This document shows positions 12,950 through 25,150 of a stretch of DNA of 64,000 nucleotides, in pieces. The translations under genes and the position numbers were made by a program. Source of the DNA: Gordionus sp. m RMFG-2023 (taxonomy: Eukaryota; Nematomorpha; Gordioida; Chordodea; Parachordodidae); assembly GCF_954871325.1 (NCBI RefSeq), contig NC_088777.1, positions 35,937,366 to 36,001,365 on the forward strand, read 5' to 3'. Positions within the stretch are counted from its first letter, which is position 1. Each line of letters begins with the position of its first letter. The notes beneath the pieces were generated by a model. That model saw only the letters and a list, made by a program, of their open reading frames with translations. It searched no databases and had not been told where the DNA came from.

Positions 12950-13112
12950 ATATAATAATTCATTTTGTAAAAAATTTTTGAAAAAATTTTACGGCCCAGG
13001 CCTGACTTGGGTATTTTTTTAAAAAAAATTTATCAGGCCCGGCCCGACACGGGTATTTAAAAAAAAATTTCAGGCCCGGCCTAGGTATACTTTAAAATTA
13101 TACCTGCAGGTC
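12950..13112 (-). repeat. GC-rich hAT-type terminus, inverse orientation
   Basis: Repeated AGGCCCGGCC motifs are followed by CTGCAGGTCTCTG, the inverse of the CAGAGACYTGCAG end at 8937. It closes the satellite-bearing block on the right. No matching target duplication was seen with the left end. Confidence 0.5.
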
Positions 13113-13489
13113 TCTGATTGATATATATTTCTAAATTAAATTATTATTGTATAAGAATAGAAATATATACCCAATTATTTAAGATAAGTAATGATATTGG
13201 CCAGCCTAGATTTATTTTATTTTGTTCCGGATTCATAAATTCATACCATTTTTTAATCCGGATCTGCACTAATTTAATTATATCAAATATAAATTATGGT
13301 ATGCCATTTTAGAGCTCGGCACAGCGACTATTCACAGTTGCAATTTATTATAAATTTATTAGTATAAAAAAGTAAGATTAAATAGAAGTCATTATGAATG
13401 TTATTTTTAATAATATCTTGGAAGTCCGATGCCCAGTTTTCGATACAAAGTGCCATCATAATATATTTTTAATAACGATATATTATTCT

Positions 13490-13750
13490 AGGGATGTCTA
13501 GACTTTTATCGCTCTACGCTTATGATAGACACTTACCTCGCCTTCAAGAAAGTGGAAGTTATCATTGGTGCTCTTCAGCATCCCATCAAGCTAAGATCGC
13601 ACTCCGTAAACCCTGTCTACGTTGACGCTTCCAATAACTTCATCGTACTATTGGGGTTATGATAATATGTCGGTGTCTTTACCTAAGCAGCGCCACTTTT
13701 TAATCCCTATGCACTCTATTGCGCATATAAATTAGTGATCAAGCCAACTA
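13490..13750 (+). mobile_element. Second fragment of the DIRS-like retroelement
   Basis: The plus strand reads IDTYLAFKKVEVIIGAL, corresponding to VDTYLAFSKVSKIVESM in the 7-8.7 kb copy. It then reads PVYVDASNNFIVLL, the first strand of RNase H, and further on FLIPMHSIAHIN, corresponding to FNIPTHAIAHIN. Local base composition is richer in G+C than the surroundings, as for the first copy. The fragment is broken and lacks the polymerase part. It lies between the satellite and the right arm of the inverted repeat. Confidence 0.65.
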
Positions 13751-15153
13751 AGAGATATCCCTCTTCGGATTCAAAGCCTGTTGAAATAATAACAACCTGA
13801 CGATTGGATGAAATCTCAATCAATTCCACATATTTCTTATGAAATATCCAAGGGTACTCAAGCAGAAAAATTTCAACAACATTAATTAATTAGAACACAA
13901 CGCCCCCACGCTTATAATAAATATATATCGTGATTAAAACAAAATATACTGTTGTTGATTTTCTGATTAATATATTACTATTCGTACATATTATTATTCA
14001 CCATTCCTTCACTATTATATTACATAAAAAATCTTAGGCTTAGATTAAAATATTACGACAAGTACAAAAGCCATAAAGGCCGATATACTTGGCTAAATTA
14101 AATAATACATAATTTTTCTAGATAGCTACTGGTAATTCAAGATTACTAATACATTCTTCTAATATTTTTTAAAATAGTTAAGATCTATCAATAAAAAAGG
14201 AATATACTTTTATAAGAGTAATATAATAGGCTTTCGAGCTTTATCATTGGCCTTTTAAATCGATAAAATTTAATAGGACAGTGCATATATAATTTCAGTG
14301 TTATAAATTTGACCTTGAAACATTTAGTAAGCTCATAAAAAAATTTACAATCATTAAATAATGGCAAAAATAATAGAATGTCTGTCGCTGCATTAGATTT
14401 TGTTTTAGCCGTAATTTGTTTTTATTAATTTTGTTATTAACTTTTACATCTTAATTTCGGCTATTAAACTTCTTAAGCACTTATTATCAACGGAGAACTA
14501 AAAAATGATATAAGTTTCATATCCATAATTTGTCAGGTCGAAATTTGACCTTGAAATATTTATTGTTGATAACTCACTTTCCTTTAATTTTTTGACATTC
14601 CGTTTGAAGAATTCGGAGGATCAATTAAAACACTAAATATTTGCTTTAACTAAAAAATGGTTGCTCGAATTTTAAATTTTGGCAAAATGCCAAAACCTTT
14701 CTATTTTGCCTATAACTAACGAACGGTATATTCCGCTGGTATGCGGTTTAAAGATTCTGGAGGATCAATTAACGCTCTACACTTTGGCATAATTTTCGGA
14801 AATCCTCAAATTTTAAAAAAAATTTTGCTAACTTCACGTTTTTAAAACCGTTATAACTCGGTTACGGTTAATGATATGGATATGCAGTTTGCAGATTATT
14901 AATGTACATTTTGATTACTACATAACTGCTAAGTTTCAGATCGTGATCATATTTATTTTCGGTTTTGGCAAAGTGCCAACACTTTTTTATTTTGCTTATA
15001 ACTCACGAACGGTTTATTCCGCTGGTATGCTGTTTAAAGATTCTGGAGGATCAATTAACGCTCTACAATTTGGCATAATTTTCGGTAATTGTTCCTCAAT
15101 TTTTAAAAACGATTCCGTTAACTTCACGTTTTTAAAACTGTTATAACTCAGTT

Positions 15154-17365
15154 TAGAGGTGGGCGCGGGCCTAATTTTTCATTCACGGCCCACCCGCTCA
15201 CGGTGGTAATAAAAAAATATCACGCCCATTCACGCTTAACATTAAAAAATTTTCGACCCGTTCCGCCCGCTCACGACAAGCAATATTTTGATTCACGCCC
15301 GTCACGCCCGAATATTCACGGGGTTTTTAAATTTTTCAAAACTATTGCTATAATTTTATATTTTTTTTAATTCATTCTATTTATTCCTCTAATTTCATAA
15401 TCCATATTAATAACAAAAAATAAATACAATCTATAAATCGAAATTTATTTGGAAAAAGAAGAATGTCCATCTTTTTTTATTTCAATTGTGTACGCCTTTC
15501 CTCTAGTAAGAAATTGGCTACAGAAAATAACCTTTCACTAGAAGTCGAACTTGCAGCTGATAAATTTTACTCGATAATTTTCTCAAAAAAGGAAATGAAT
15601 ATTTCTGCTTTCAAAACTTCAAAATATTGTCTTGTTATTTATCTTATATGAATCTTTTAAGTTCATCCTCACAGATTTCATCGGTGATGTTGATGCTTCA
15701 TCAGAATCATCTAGAAATATACCGTCTTTTATGAGTGTATGATGAATTAGGAAAGTGATAGTTGGATTGATTATTTAGAATATATGGTTTTTTATGAGTT
15801 TAGGATAAGTTAGGAAAGTTATAAATGGTAGTTGGCATCGACTTATGCATATCATCTAATTTTATATCATTCGCATTTTTAAGATTGTTTTATATATATC
15901 ATTTTCTTCTTTTATTATAAACTTAAGTCTTTTGAAATTCGGATCTAGAATTAAGCCTGTGGCTGCATAATAATTTTTTAAATGAAATCCTGTTCTGTAT
16001 TTTAAGGTTTTGATTATTATTGTATCACGTTCAGAAGGTTAAGAAAATTTTATTAATTTTTGTTTCCATAGACAAACTTTATTTATTGTGGGACGAGAAT
16101 CTGCTCTCCGATTATCCGAGCATTCTTTAAATATTGATAAAAATTTATCTAACTTGCGTATGATGCTGATATCAATTGTGGCTAATCTATTTAATTCTTG
16201 CTTGCTAAACAAGTACACCTGTATTTCAGAATATGATTTTAAGAAACTCTGTATAATGATATATACAGAGTTACATCTCGTTATTCTCGCTATTACATAT
16301 TGTTCAAGGGTGTGGCTTAGTTTGCTATTAGCTGGGTTTGAAATATTGTACTATTTTTTTTACACCATTTATATTTAAGGCTATTTCAGTTAAACAATTG
16401 TCAAAAATATAATGCATAATATTATTTAGTATATGACATATACATGCTAGCGTTTCGTCATCTTTGAATGCACTTATAAGATTTGCTCCGTTATCACTCA
16501 CAACTATACATTTATTTAAGTAATTTTCTACTTCTGTATATTCTCCTAAAAATGAATTGACTATACATTTATTTAAGTAATTTTCTACTTCTGTATATTC
16601 TCCTAAAATTGAATTGACTACACTTTTAATTTTGACGTTTTTTCCATCCATTGCCCTTGTGGCCAAAGCAAATGTTTTAATTAAAATCCTTAATGATAAT
16701 ATGTCCTATAATGGTTAAAAAACTTAGATTTTTATAGTCATCCGTCCAAATATCAGTGATTATGGACAATGATCATGCTTTTAATCTTAAATTTTATGGT
16801 ATAAATTCGGACTTATAGTATTCATGAGAGTTTTCCGGTTCACAACTTTTATATTTTGTTATCCATTTGTAACACCAACATTTATCTCTTGGCCTAGCTT
16901 GTAAAATCCTTCACTTTTTGTTGCATTTAAAGATTGAAGAACTTTACAAATAAAATATAACTGACTTTCCTGTAAAAAATTTAAGCAAAATTTAGCATAA
17001 AGTCTCGCGATAACAAACTAAACATAAAAAGAAAATAGAACTAACAAAATTATACCGGATGTTGTTTATAAAATGCAGAAGGTTTTTAGTTTTTATAAAT
17101 TTTCTTTTTTAAAAAAGAAATTAAATAAGAAAATATATAATATTATTATAAAATAGTAAATTTATATTTATAAAAAACAATTTTAAAAATTAAAATTTCC
17201 GTGATACACAGGAAATTTATGTTCACGCCCGATAACGCCCGCGGAAAATTTTAGGAAGGCCCGTCACGCCCAGTCACGCCTTGGAATTCAAAATTTATTC
17301 ACACTCACGCCGTGACCTACCGTGACACGATGGGTCACGCCTAATTTCACGGCCTGCGACCTCTA
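15154..17365 (-). mobile_element. Ac-like hAT transposon inserted in the right arm
   Basis: The ends are TAGAGGTGGGCGCGGGCC and GGCCTGCGACCTCTA. The flanks ACTCAGTT (15146-15153) and ATTCGGTT (17366-17373) both derive from the ACTCGGTT present in uninterrupted units of the arm. This gives an 8-bp target duplication with a known empty site. Both ends carry repeated CACGGC/GCCCGTCACGCCC motifs, probable transposase binding sites. The interior holds a decayed minus-strand transposase. Confidence 0.9.
15440..16666 (-). pseudogene. Decayed Ac/Tam3-type hAT transposase
   Basis: At 16666-16328 the minus strand reads CIVVSDNGANLISAFK followed by LACICHILNNIM. This is the hAT catalytic-region pattern in which an Asp in xxTDNGxN precedes a Cys/His-rich AHxLN block. 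Near 15560-15440 it reads SSERLFSVANFLLEERRTQL, the C-terminal dimerisation motif. About 55 bp near 16505-16615 are duplicated in tandem, repeating the peptide LGEYTEVENYLNKCIV. The reading frame is otherwise interrupted, so the enzyme is dead. Confidence 0.8.
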
Positions 17366-17879
17366 ATTCGGTTACGGTTAATGATACGGATATGCGGTTT
17401 GCAGATTATTAATGTACACATTGAATACTACGTAACTGCTAAGTTTCAGATCATGATCTTTTTTATTTTCGATTTTGGCAAAGTGCCAACACTTTTTTAT
17501 TTTGCTCATAACTCACTAACGGCTTATTCTGCTGCTTTCCGGATAGAGGATCAATTAGGATCAATTAATGGGCTACACAATGGTATAGGTTTCGATAATT
17601 GATCCTCAAGTCGTTCCGTTAGCTTAAATAATTCCACAACTTCACGTTTTTAAAACGGTTATAACTCGGTTACGATTAGTGATACGGATATGTGGTTTGC
17701 AGATTATTAATGTACATTTTGAATACTACATAACTGCCAAGTTTCAGATCATGATCATTTTTATTTTCGGTTTTGGCAAAGTGCCAACACTTTTTTATTT
17801 TGCCCATAACTCACGAACGGTTTATTCCGCTGGTATGCTGTTTAAAGATTCTAAAGGATCAATTAACGCTCTACAAATG

Positions 17880-20856
17880 CGTGAGGATATATCTCTTTTA
17901 ATGAAGAAATATGAAATAATTTTCGAAGACAAGTTAGGTTGTCTTAATGATTAACAAGTGGAGGTAAAATTAAAAGAGGGATTCTCGCCTATTTTTTTGC
18001 GTGTCGACGAGTTCCTTTTGAATGGAAAAAGAAAATTGACGAAGAGTTGGATCAATGGGTAAAGGATGGTATTATTTTTCCTTTGGAATATAGTGCCTGG
18101 GCAACCCCGTTGGTACCGGTTAAGAAATCAAATGGTAAATTGAGGCTCTGTGCTGATTTCAGAGTAACATTAAATCGGTGGGTAGCAGAGGTCAAATATC
18201 CGTTGCCTCGAATTGAGGAAATTTTGGCTCAGTTAAAGGGAGCAATATATTTTTCGGTTGATTTTTCGTCAGCCTATCTACAATTACCTTTGAGGGAGGA
18301 AATTCGTAAATTATTGACAATAACGACTCCTAAATGGTTATTTGCTTTTTGTAGATTACCATTTGGGTTGAGCGTGTCCGCCCCTATTTTTCAAAGTACC
18401 ATGGCGTCCGTTTTCCAAGGACTAGAGGGGGTATTTTATTATATGGATGATGTGTTGATTACAGGGGTGACGCCTGAACAGCATAGTCAACGTTTGGAGG
18501 AAGTTTTTAAGAGAATTCGTGATAAAGGCTTGAGAGCCAGTAAGGGGAAAAGCATTTTGGGCGTAATGGAGGTAGAATATTTAGGCCATCAAATAAATGT
18601 GATTGAGGCGAAGCCATTAAAAAAAAATTTGAAGAATATATTAAATTTGAAGCAGCCTAATAGTAAGGCTGAAGTGCAGTCCTTTTTGGGTATGGTAAAT
18701 TACTACCATCGTTTTATCGAGGATTTTGCAAAGGTAGCTGCCCCGTTGTATGAGTAATTAAAAAAAGATGTTCATTTTAATTGGAAATTTGAACAACAAG
18801 AGGCGTTTGAAATTTTAAAGGGAAAAATTGGGGAAGAGCCAATAGTATGTTTCAACAATGATTTAGAAATCATATTAGCTGTTGATGCATCTAACAAGGG
18901 TGTTGGAAGAGCCTTATTACATTTAATTGATGGTGTGGAAAGACCCATCCTGTTTTTCTCGCGAGTTTTTCGAGATGTAGAAACGATATATTCTGTGATT
19001 GAACAGGAGGCCTTGGCCGTGATTTTCGGTTTCACAAAATGCCGTGAATATTTGATTAGTAAAAAATTTGTAATTTTTACCGACCACAAACCGTTAATCC
19101 ACTTATTCGGAAAGGATAATATGGAGTTAATGTTATCTCCCCGGTTGCAGCGTTGGTTATTATTAGTGGGCAGTTTTAACGTGGAGATTAGATATCGTCG
19201 AGGCAAAGAGAATTGTTTGGCTGATATGTTGTCTAGGTTAGGTTCTGGCTGTGCAGATCCTAAAATAAGTGATAAGATAAGTATTGATAGGGAGAAGGCC
19301 TTAGTGCGTACTCTGTCATATATTTTAAAAGGAGGTCCTAGCAATTGGGAGGATTTGAAAACTAATACTGTGAACGACAAAAATTTAAGTCAAGTAAAAT
19401 TGAGTTTAACAGGAGAAAAACCTTGGAAAAACAAATATAAAACTTATAAAAAAATACGAAAAGAATTGTCAATTGTTGATGATTGTATTATGAGGGAAAA
19501 CAGGGCCGTAATTCCTTATAAATTACGGAGTAAAATCATGAATTTATTGCATGCCGGACATGGGAATATGTATGGTGGCCTGGTATGGGCAATGATATTG
19601 AACGGATTACCAGGAAATGCGTTCCTTGTAATACGTGTGCTCCTATGCCCCATAAAGAAGTAGGGCAAGTTTGGCCTAGATCAAAGATGAACCTTGGGAA
19701 CGTATCCACATATGATTTCTTTGACCTATGATCAAAGAAATCATATTTTTTAGTGGATACGATTCCCATTTTCCAAGTGGATAGAATATGCAGAAGTGCA
19801 TGGTTATACCACTAAAGTAGTTATCAAAAAATTAAGGGAATTATATGCCCGATTCAGTTTTCCCGACACGATAGTGTCTGAGTCCCGCCTTCGTCAGTGA
19901 GGAGTTCAAACATTTTTGTGCTGAGTCCAGCGTCTACATGAGCGGGAGGGGTAGGAACAGTTTGCATCCTATTTTTTTGAGGGGGTAGGATAATTTTTTT
20001 GGGGTTTTATCTATTAAATTTTGAGATGAAATAGGACAAAATTTATTGCTGTAAAAATTAATACTTTATTATAATACAATTCATCGACCAAATCTATATA
20101 TTGCAAACAATAATACACATTGTTTTGCAAATAAACTATCCTTTTAAATGTAATTTAAAAGGTTTAGATATTTCAGCAAGCTCATAATGTCATAATAATT
20201 AATTCATTGTAAATAATGGAGGTTTTAATTGAATTTATTATCTAAAAAATAAATTCTTTATATTCATAAAATATCGATAGTTGGTAGTAGAGATAGATTA
20301 ATTTAAGTTATCCTTTATAAATTCTTTGAAAAGAGTATCAATAAATAAATAGGCGAAAATAATGATAGGCGGCGGGAATTTTTTAGGGGGGTAGGCAAAG
20401 GTTTTTGAAGGAGGTTTGCATCCAGTGAAAATCCTGTCATGTAGACGCTGGCTGAGTCACAGACCCAACATATTCTTACGCCGCCGTATCATCCCAGCTC
20501 GAATGGACAAGCTGAGAGGATGGTAGCAATTGTTAAAAATTGGATTAGGAAGGCTGGTAATCGTAAGGATGAGATTTACATGTCTCAATTTTATTACCTT
20601 AATTCTCGCAATCGAGAGGGGGTTACGCCTCTAGAGTTATTTTTAGGTACGGGGTCCGTTAGATTTATTGAAACCAAAAAGGAAAATTATTCCCTCAGTG
20701 GGAGTAAAATTAGGGGTAAAATTTTTAGTGGGCCAGGAGGTATGGGCCAGATTATTTGATAATCGGGAAAAGAAGTGGGAAAGGGGTCGGGTAGTATTAA
20801 ACCGAGGTTCGAAATTAAGTGAAATTTTGTTAATTCCGTCATCACGATCACACTAA
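17880..20856 (+). mobile_element. Fossil Ty3/gypsy element, pol region only
   Basis: In order: reverse transcriptase (about 18050-18757, with LPFGLSVSAPIFQ and the catalytic YYMDDVLI); RNase H (about 18780-19240, with ILAVDAS-type start, TIYSVIEQEALAVIF and FTDHKPLIHLF); integrase zinc-binding region (from about 19530); integrase core remnants; and the integrase C-terminal FLVGQEVWARLF segment (about 20720-20850). Gag, protease and the 5' terminal repeat are missing, and the left edge abuts the tandem arm. The copy is broken with several breaks and is split by a MITE. Its 3' border is unclear. Confidence 0.9.
19928..20450 (+). mobile_element. 523-bp hAT-type MITE inside the Ty3/gypsy copy
   Basis: The terminal repeats CAGCGTCTACATGA and TCATGTAGACGCTG are exact inverses, and both flanks carry the identical octamer GCTGAGTC (19920-19927 and 20451-20458). 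The retroelement sequence continues on the two sides. Subterminal GTTTGCATCC and G-runs occur at both ends. No coding sequence is present. A diverged relative lies at 30068-30666. Confidence 0.95.
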
Positions 20857-20859
20857 ATT

Positions 20860-22010
20860 AGGAGAAAATAAGAAGGGGCAAATATTATGAGAAGATATAC
20901 TCGATTCTTTTTTTTAGAATGAATCTTAAAGGTATTAATTAAACGGTTTATATTGGATCATTTTTTTTATATTGTTCAATTTCTACAAGTTTTTGTGGTC
21001 AATTTCGGTCCAATTTATGGTTCAATTCAGACAGGTCAATTAAAAGGTTTTTCACCATTTTAATGATATTAATAAAATTTTTTTTTTTTCGTTCGTTAAG
21101 GAATTTTCTTTGTCTACCAGATGCCAGGGTAGATGGTGATTTGAAAAGAAAAATTTTAAAAAAAAAATTGAAAAGAAAAATTTGTAAATTAAGTCAATTA
21201 AAGAAGAAATGAATAAGGATTGGGGGATTCGCCTGATTGATCTAATATGTGAATAGAAAAGTTTTCTTTTTGTATTAAAAAGTTTTTGTTTGGTCATGTC
21301 TATGTTTTGATTATATTCACTGATAAAAAGTTTTTTTTTTAGTCTGCCAGTTGTTATTTTTTTTATATGGCTTTTGTATGTTGTAGTCAGACATAAAAGT
21401 ATATATAATTGTTGGAAAGAAAATACAGTATCAATTTAGTAAATGACTTTTTTATTATGGTGCTTCATAACATATATGATGGTAAAAAAAAAAATTTTTT
21501 TGTTAAATTTTTCCCCAGCCCTTCTGTTGTATATTTTTTTTCCCTAACTTATTTTTATTGGAAGTTGCCTCTAATTTTGTAATTAATGTTAAGGAATGAA
21601 TAATACTGACCTGGGGATTCACATGACTGGGTTAGTTGTTTTTGTGGATAAAATATTTTTCCTTTTTTTTGTGGCATAAATATCATTAGTATTTTTTTTA
21701 CGGTCACTTATGAATTTATTCTCTTTTATATTTTTTTTTGTGTGTTTGTATTTCACTTATGTATTTTAATAATTTTTGAAAAAAAATAAAAATAAAATAA
21801 TAATTTAAATAAATTGCCAAAGTACTGATATAACATTAAAAGATCTTCATAATCACATATGAAACGTATCATTATCAGTCCAATGTACATATGAAGACTC
21901 TTGTCAAGCTAGTTATCAAGCCAACGCTCATAGAAGATTATCGTTTACTCAACCTTTCGGAGCAATGACAACCAAGCCCCGATTACATAAATATGACGTC
22001 AATGTAGACA
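20860..22010. other. AT-rich DNA downstream of the Ty3/gypsy copy
   Basis: There are long T-runs, and two related phrases containing GGGGATTC occur near 21220 and 21615. These could be remains of terminal or untranslated parts of the element, but no repeat border is clear. No host exon was recognised. Confidence 0.35.
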
Positions 22011-22015
22011 AATAG

Positions 22016-22175
22016 AGATCAAATCTTTTTACGCTATGAATATGATAAAATATGGGGATTCGTATTAGCCAATTACCGTCCTAACAAGTTACACGAAGAT
22101 GTCCATATAGCATACCTTTGTAGGACCATGAACATTCGTTATTCTCTTAATATCATTAATAATCAAGAGGCATAA
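22016..22175 (+). other. Coding-like patch, possibly recombinase N-terminal region
   Basis: An open stretch reads EYDKIWGFVLANYRPNKLH, then HIAYLCRTMNIRYSLNIIN. The helical spacing resembles the SAM-like N-terminal domain of tyrosine recombinases. Such a domain would fit a DIRS-type element and hence the RT fragments at 7-8.7 and 13.5 kb. This assignment is an inference from pattern only. The patch has higher G+C than its surroundings, and adjacent DNA from about 21870 is also coding-like but interrupted. Confidence 0.25.
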
Positions 22176-22894
22176 TTACACAAAATCCCGCCAGATTTAC
22201 CGCTTATTACATAAAATAATTTGATTAGTATGTAATTATTTACATTTTTTTATATACGCATGCCACTGGCCCATAAAGGGGTGGCATGTTGCAGTTTGCA
22301 ATGTTTTCTTTTTATTTTTTATAGAAATATCAATCATTTTTTAATAATAACTTTGATTTTTTAGATTATCATTTTTTTTATCGTTTCTGTAAAAATGATT
22401 TTTTTTAAGCATTAATTTTTTTATGCGACATCAATTTTTGTGTGATTAAATTTTGAAAAATATACTTGATTTTATGCTAAAGAAAAATAAATGAAATTTT
22501 TACAATTATTTTCTCAAGTTTTTTTTTTAAATAAAATTTTTCTTCGAAATTTCTCAAAATAGTGTTAAAGATTACTACTGTTCTGATAATTTTGTGTTTA
22601 AGAAAGCTCTTGGATTTTTTGTAAATTCCCTCATTCGGGTCCTTCGATTTTTTGATTGTCTGTAAGTTTTTTATATTTTGGATCTTGGCCAGTTTTTCTA
22701 CCTTTATTTTGATAATAAGATATTTTGAATTTTTTCCCTAAATCTTCTAGAGCAAGCACGAATCATATTAGATTTATCTTATAATAATAAAGTGTTATAG
22801 AATAGCTATTAAATGCCTTTTTATTTAAATAACCAATCTTAAAAACATATAACTGTATATTTATAAAGCTGGGGGTCTAAAAGGGGTAAGTATT

Positions 22895-24310
22895 ATACTG
22901 GTCATTAGTGTCCAAGAATTTATAAGTCATGAGCATGGATTTTTCTTTATATCTTACTATTTAGATTTTAAATTTTTATAAAATTTTAACTATATAGGTG
23001 AATAACAATTAAAAATACAAATTCTCTTTTACCTAATAATCCTATCCTTTCAATAATAAAAGAGGTAACTTTATTTCCTAAATTATTTTTTCATTTATTT
23101 TATAAGTCTATTTCAATTATCCCCACTAATAAAGGATCTGTAATAATTAATTTTTCCTATTAAGCACCATCAAACCTATCATTGACACTTAATAAATATA
23201 AAAATTTTCATGAGTCTCAAGTATATATTTTTAATTTTATCTGACTTTAGATTTTTATGAGTAAATTTATACCCTAATTTTGCGTAACATATTAATTTAC
23301 TATGTTATTTATATATTTTTTAAATTATCTATATTATTTTATATAGATAAGCAATATACCTAGGAATCCAATCTTATTTTCTATTTATTTTAGGATAAGT
23401 CCATTTCAATTAAATCTTACAGAGACAGAGAAGGGATCAAATTTAAAAATATAAAATTTACATCTATACAAACAAAATGATTATATTATTCATTTGCCTC
23501 CAACTATTCTCATTTCTAAAAAGGTTTTATATTTTGTTTAATTATTATTTATTGCTATTTAAAATATTAATTTTTTTAAATTTAACTTTTTTGTTTAATT
23601 ATTATTTATTGCTATTTAAAATATTATTTTTTTTAAATATAACTTTTTACAAAAGAATAGTTGAAAGCAAATGAGTAATTAAATTATTTTGTTTGAATAG
23701 AATAATAGATGTAAATTTTATATTATTGAATTTGATTCTTTCTCTGTTGTGAGATATAATTTAAATTGACTTATCTTAAAATAAATGTATAAAAAAGAAT
23801 AACATATTTTTTTGAAAAGATAGGATTCCTAGGTATATGAGAATTTATTGTTATTCTTATCTATATAAAATAATATAGATAACTTAATATATAAATAACA
23901 TAGTAAATTATTATGTCACAAAAAAATAGGGTATAAATTTACTTATAAAAATCTAAAGTCTGATAAAATGAAAAATATATAACTGAGTCATGAAAATTTT
24001 TGTATTGGTTAAGGGTTCAATGATAGGTTTGTTAGTGCTTAATAGGAACAAATTATTACATATCCTTTATTGGTTGAATTTAAAAAAAAATGAATATTAA
24101 ATTAAAAAGAATATGGAAAATAAGGTTACCTCTTTTATTAAAAGGATAGGATTATTAGGTGAAAGAGAATTTGTATTTTTTATTGTTATTCATCTATATA
24201 GTTAAAATTTACCTATAAAAATTAAAAATTTAAATAGTCAGATAAAAGGAAGAATCCATACTTATGACTCATAGATTCTTGAACTTGGTTAAGAGTCAAT
24301 AGTAGGTAAG
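22895..24310. repeat. 1.4-kb palindrome centred near 23597
   Basis: Matched pairs place one common centre: AGAGGTAAC at 23061 faces GTTACCTCT at 24125, TAGGAATCC at 23361 faces GGATTCCTA at 23823, and CCAAGAATTTATAAGTCATG near 22911 faces its complement near 24286. Arm identity is lower than in the palindrome at 62-1027, so it is older. Near the centre a ~55-bp phrase is directly repeated (23533-23640). No transposase or confirmed target duplication was seen; it may be a foldback element or an inverted duplication. Confidence 0.85.
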
Positions 24311-24639
24311 GCAGTGCTAATTATATTTAGCCCATCATTAGTAATTTTAATTTATGTGCACAATAAAAAATCATTTGAACTAAATTTTTATTCATTTATT
24401 TGCAATTTTAGAAAAATTTTAAAATAACCCATGATCTAAATATAAATTTCTGAATAAGATCCCATTAAATAGGAAAATTTCTAATTATCCATCATTGAAT
24501 AAAGGAGAAAATTATTCCCCATTAATCTTGATGGGCTATCAGCTAGTTTATTATATAATGATATCAAATGTTAAATTTATACATAAATTCAAGAATTAAA
24601 ATAGTCTTTAAATAAATATCTTATTCCTCTTGAATTGGT

Positions 24640-25150
24640 ACTTGATGCATTTAAAGTTCTACTGATCCCTTAATTTTAAGGAATAGGTATAATATTAGGT
24701 GTTTATTCAATTTTTTCATAATCAATAATATATTTTACAGGCATTTTTAACTGAGCACTTTATAGATTTAAAATTAATGGCAAACTTATCAGTAGTTATG
24801 CCAAATGTGCATTCAATCACTACTTAACTTATAATGTTTTGCTTCTGGACTGGTATTTTTCATAGGATAAGGTTTCATAGTTTTTTAAGGTGTTTGATAT
24901 TGGCAACCAATAATTAAAAATTATATTAAAAATTTACTTTGATATAAAGTGCTTACCATCTAATGAGCCAGGTCAATAGATTTTTGTGCAATCTAAAAAT
25001 ATATTAATATATCTAAATTTATAATACCTTCCCCCAATGTTCTCTAGTTGGAACTGGCATATGAATATCTTTTAAAGTTTTCCATATAGCATCACATACC
25101 TCTGGAATGATGGTAACAATGCATTTTGCTTATTCTGCTTTTTAACTTGG
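24640..25150 (-). pseudogene. PIF/Harbinger nuclease remnant
   Basis: On the minus strand, about 25130-25030 reads CIVTIIPEVCDAIWKTLKDI followed by MPVPTREHW. This matches the N-terminal stretch of PIF/Harbinger nucleases (ETCxAIWxxLxxxYMPxPTEExW). About 24830-24720 reads VVIECTFGITTDKFAINFKS, the DDE_4-type AVIENTFGxLxxRFRIF block. The middle is missing or decayed. No terminal repeats were identified. Confidence 0.65.

Larger units (their letters stand above)
14020..17878 (-). repeat. Right arm of large inverted repeat, split by a hAT
   Basis: 14020-15153 and 17366-17878 together mirror the left arm. The unit of about 295 bp is visible from the recurrence of the GAACGGTNTATTCCGCTGG phrase at about 14721 and 15016, and again at 17517 (degenerate) and 17814. 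Each unit also carries a TTTTGGCAAAGTGCC phrase and GGAGGATCAATTAACGC. The arm stops abruptly at 17878, where Ty3/gypsy pol sequence begins. The short open frames in the units are not genes. Confidence 0.85.

Noticed and set aside
8937-13112. One 4.2-kb hAT bounded by CAGAGACTTGCAG and CTGCAGGTCTCTG
   Set aside because: The ends are inverse of each other, but the flanking octamers (ACCAACAC and ATTGATAT) do not match, so the pairing is not supported.
9400-17878. Polinton/Maverick interpretation of the long inverted repeat
   Set aside because: No DNA polymerase B, integrase, ATPase, protease or capsid-like coding is present, and the arms contain tandem repeats.
14871-17954. Similar short proteins repeated across the right arm (CGLQIINVHFEYYITAK type)
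   Set aside because: They repeat with the ~295-bp tandem unit and share no coding-type conservation or domain; they are repeats read as protein.
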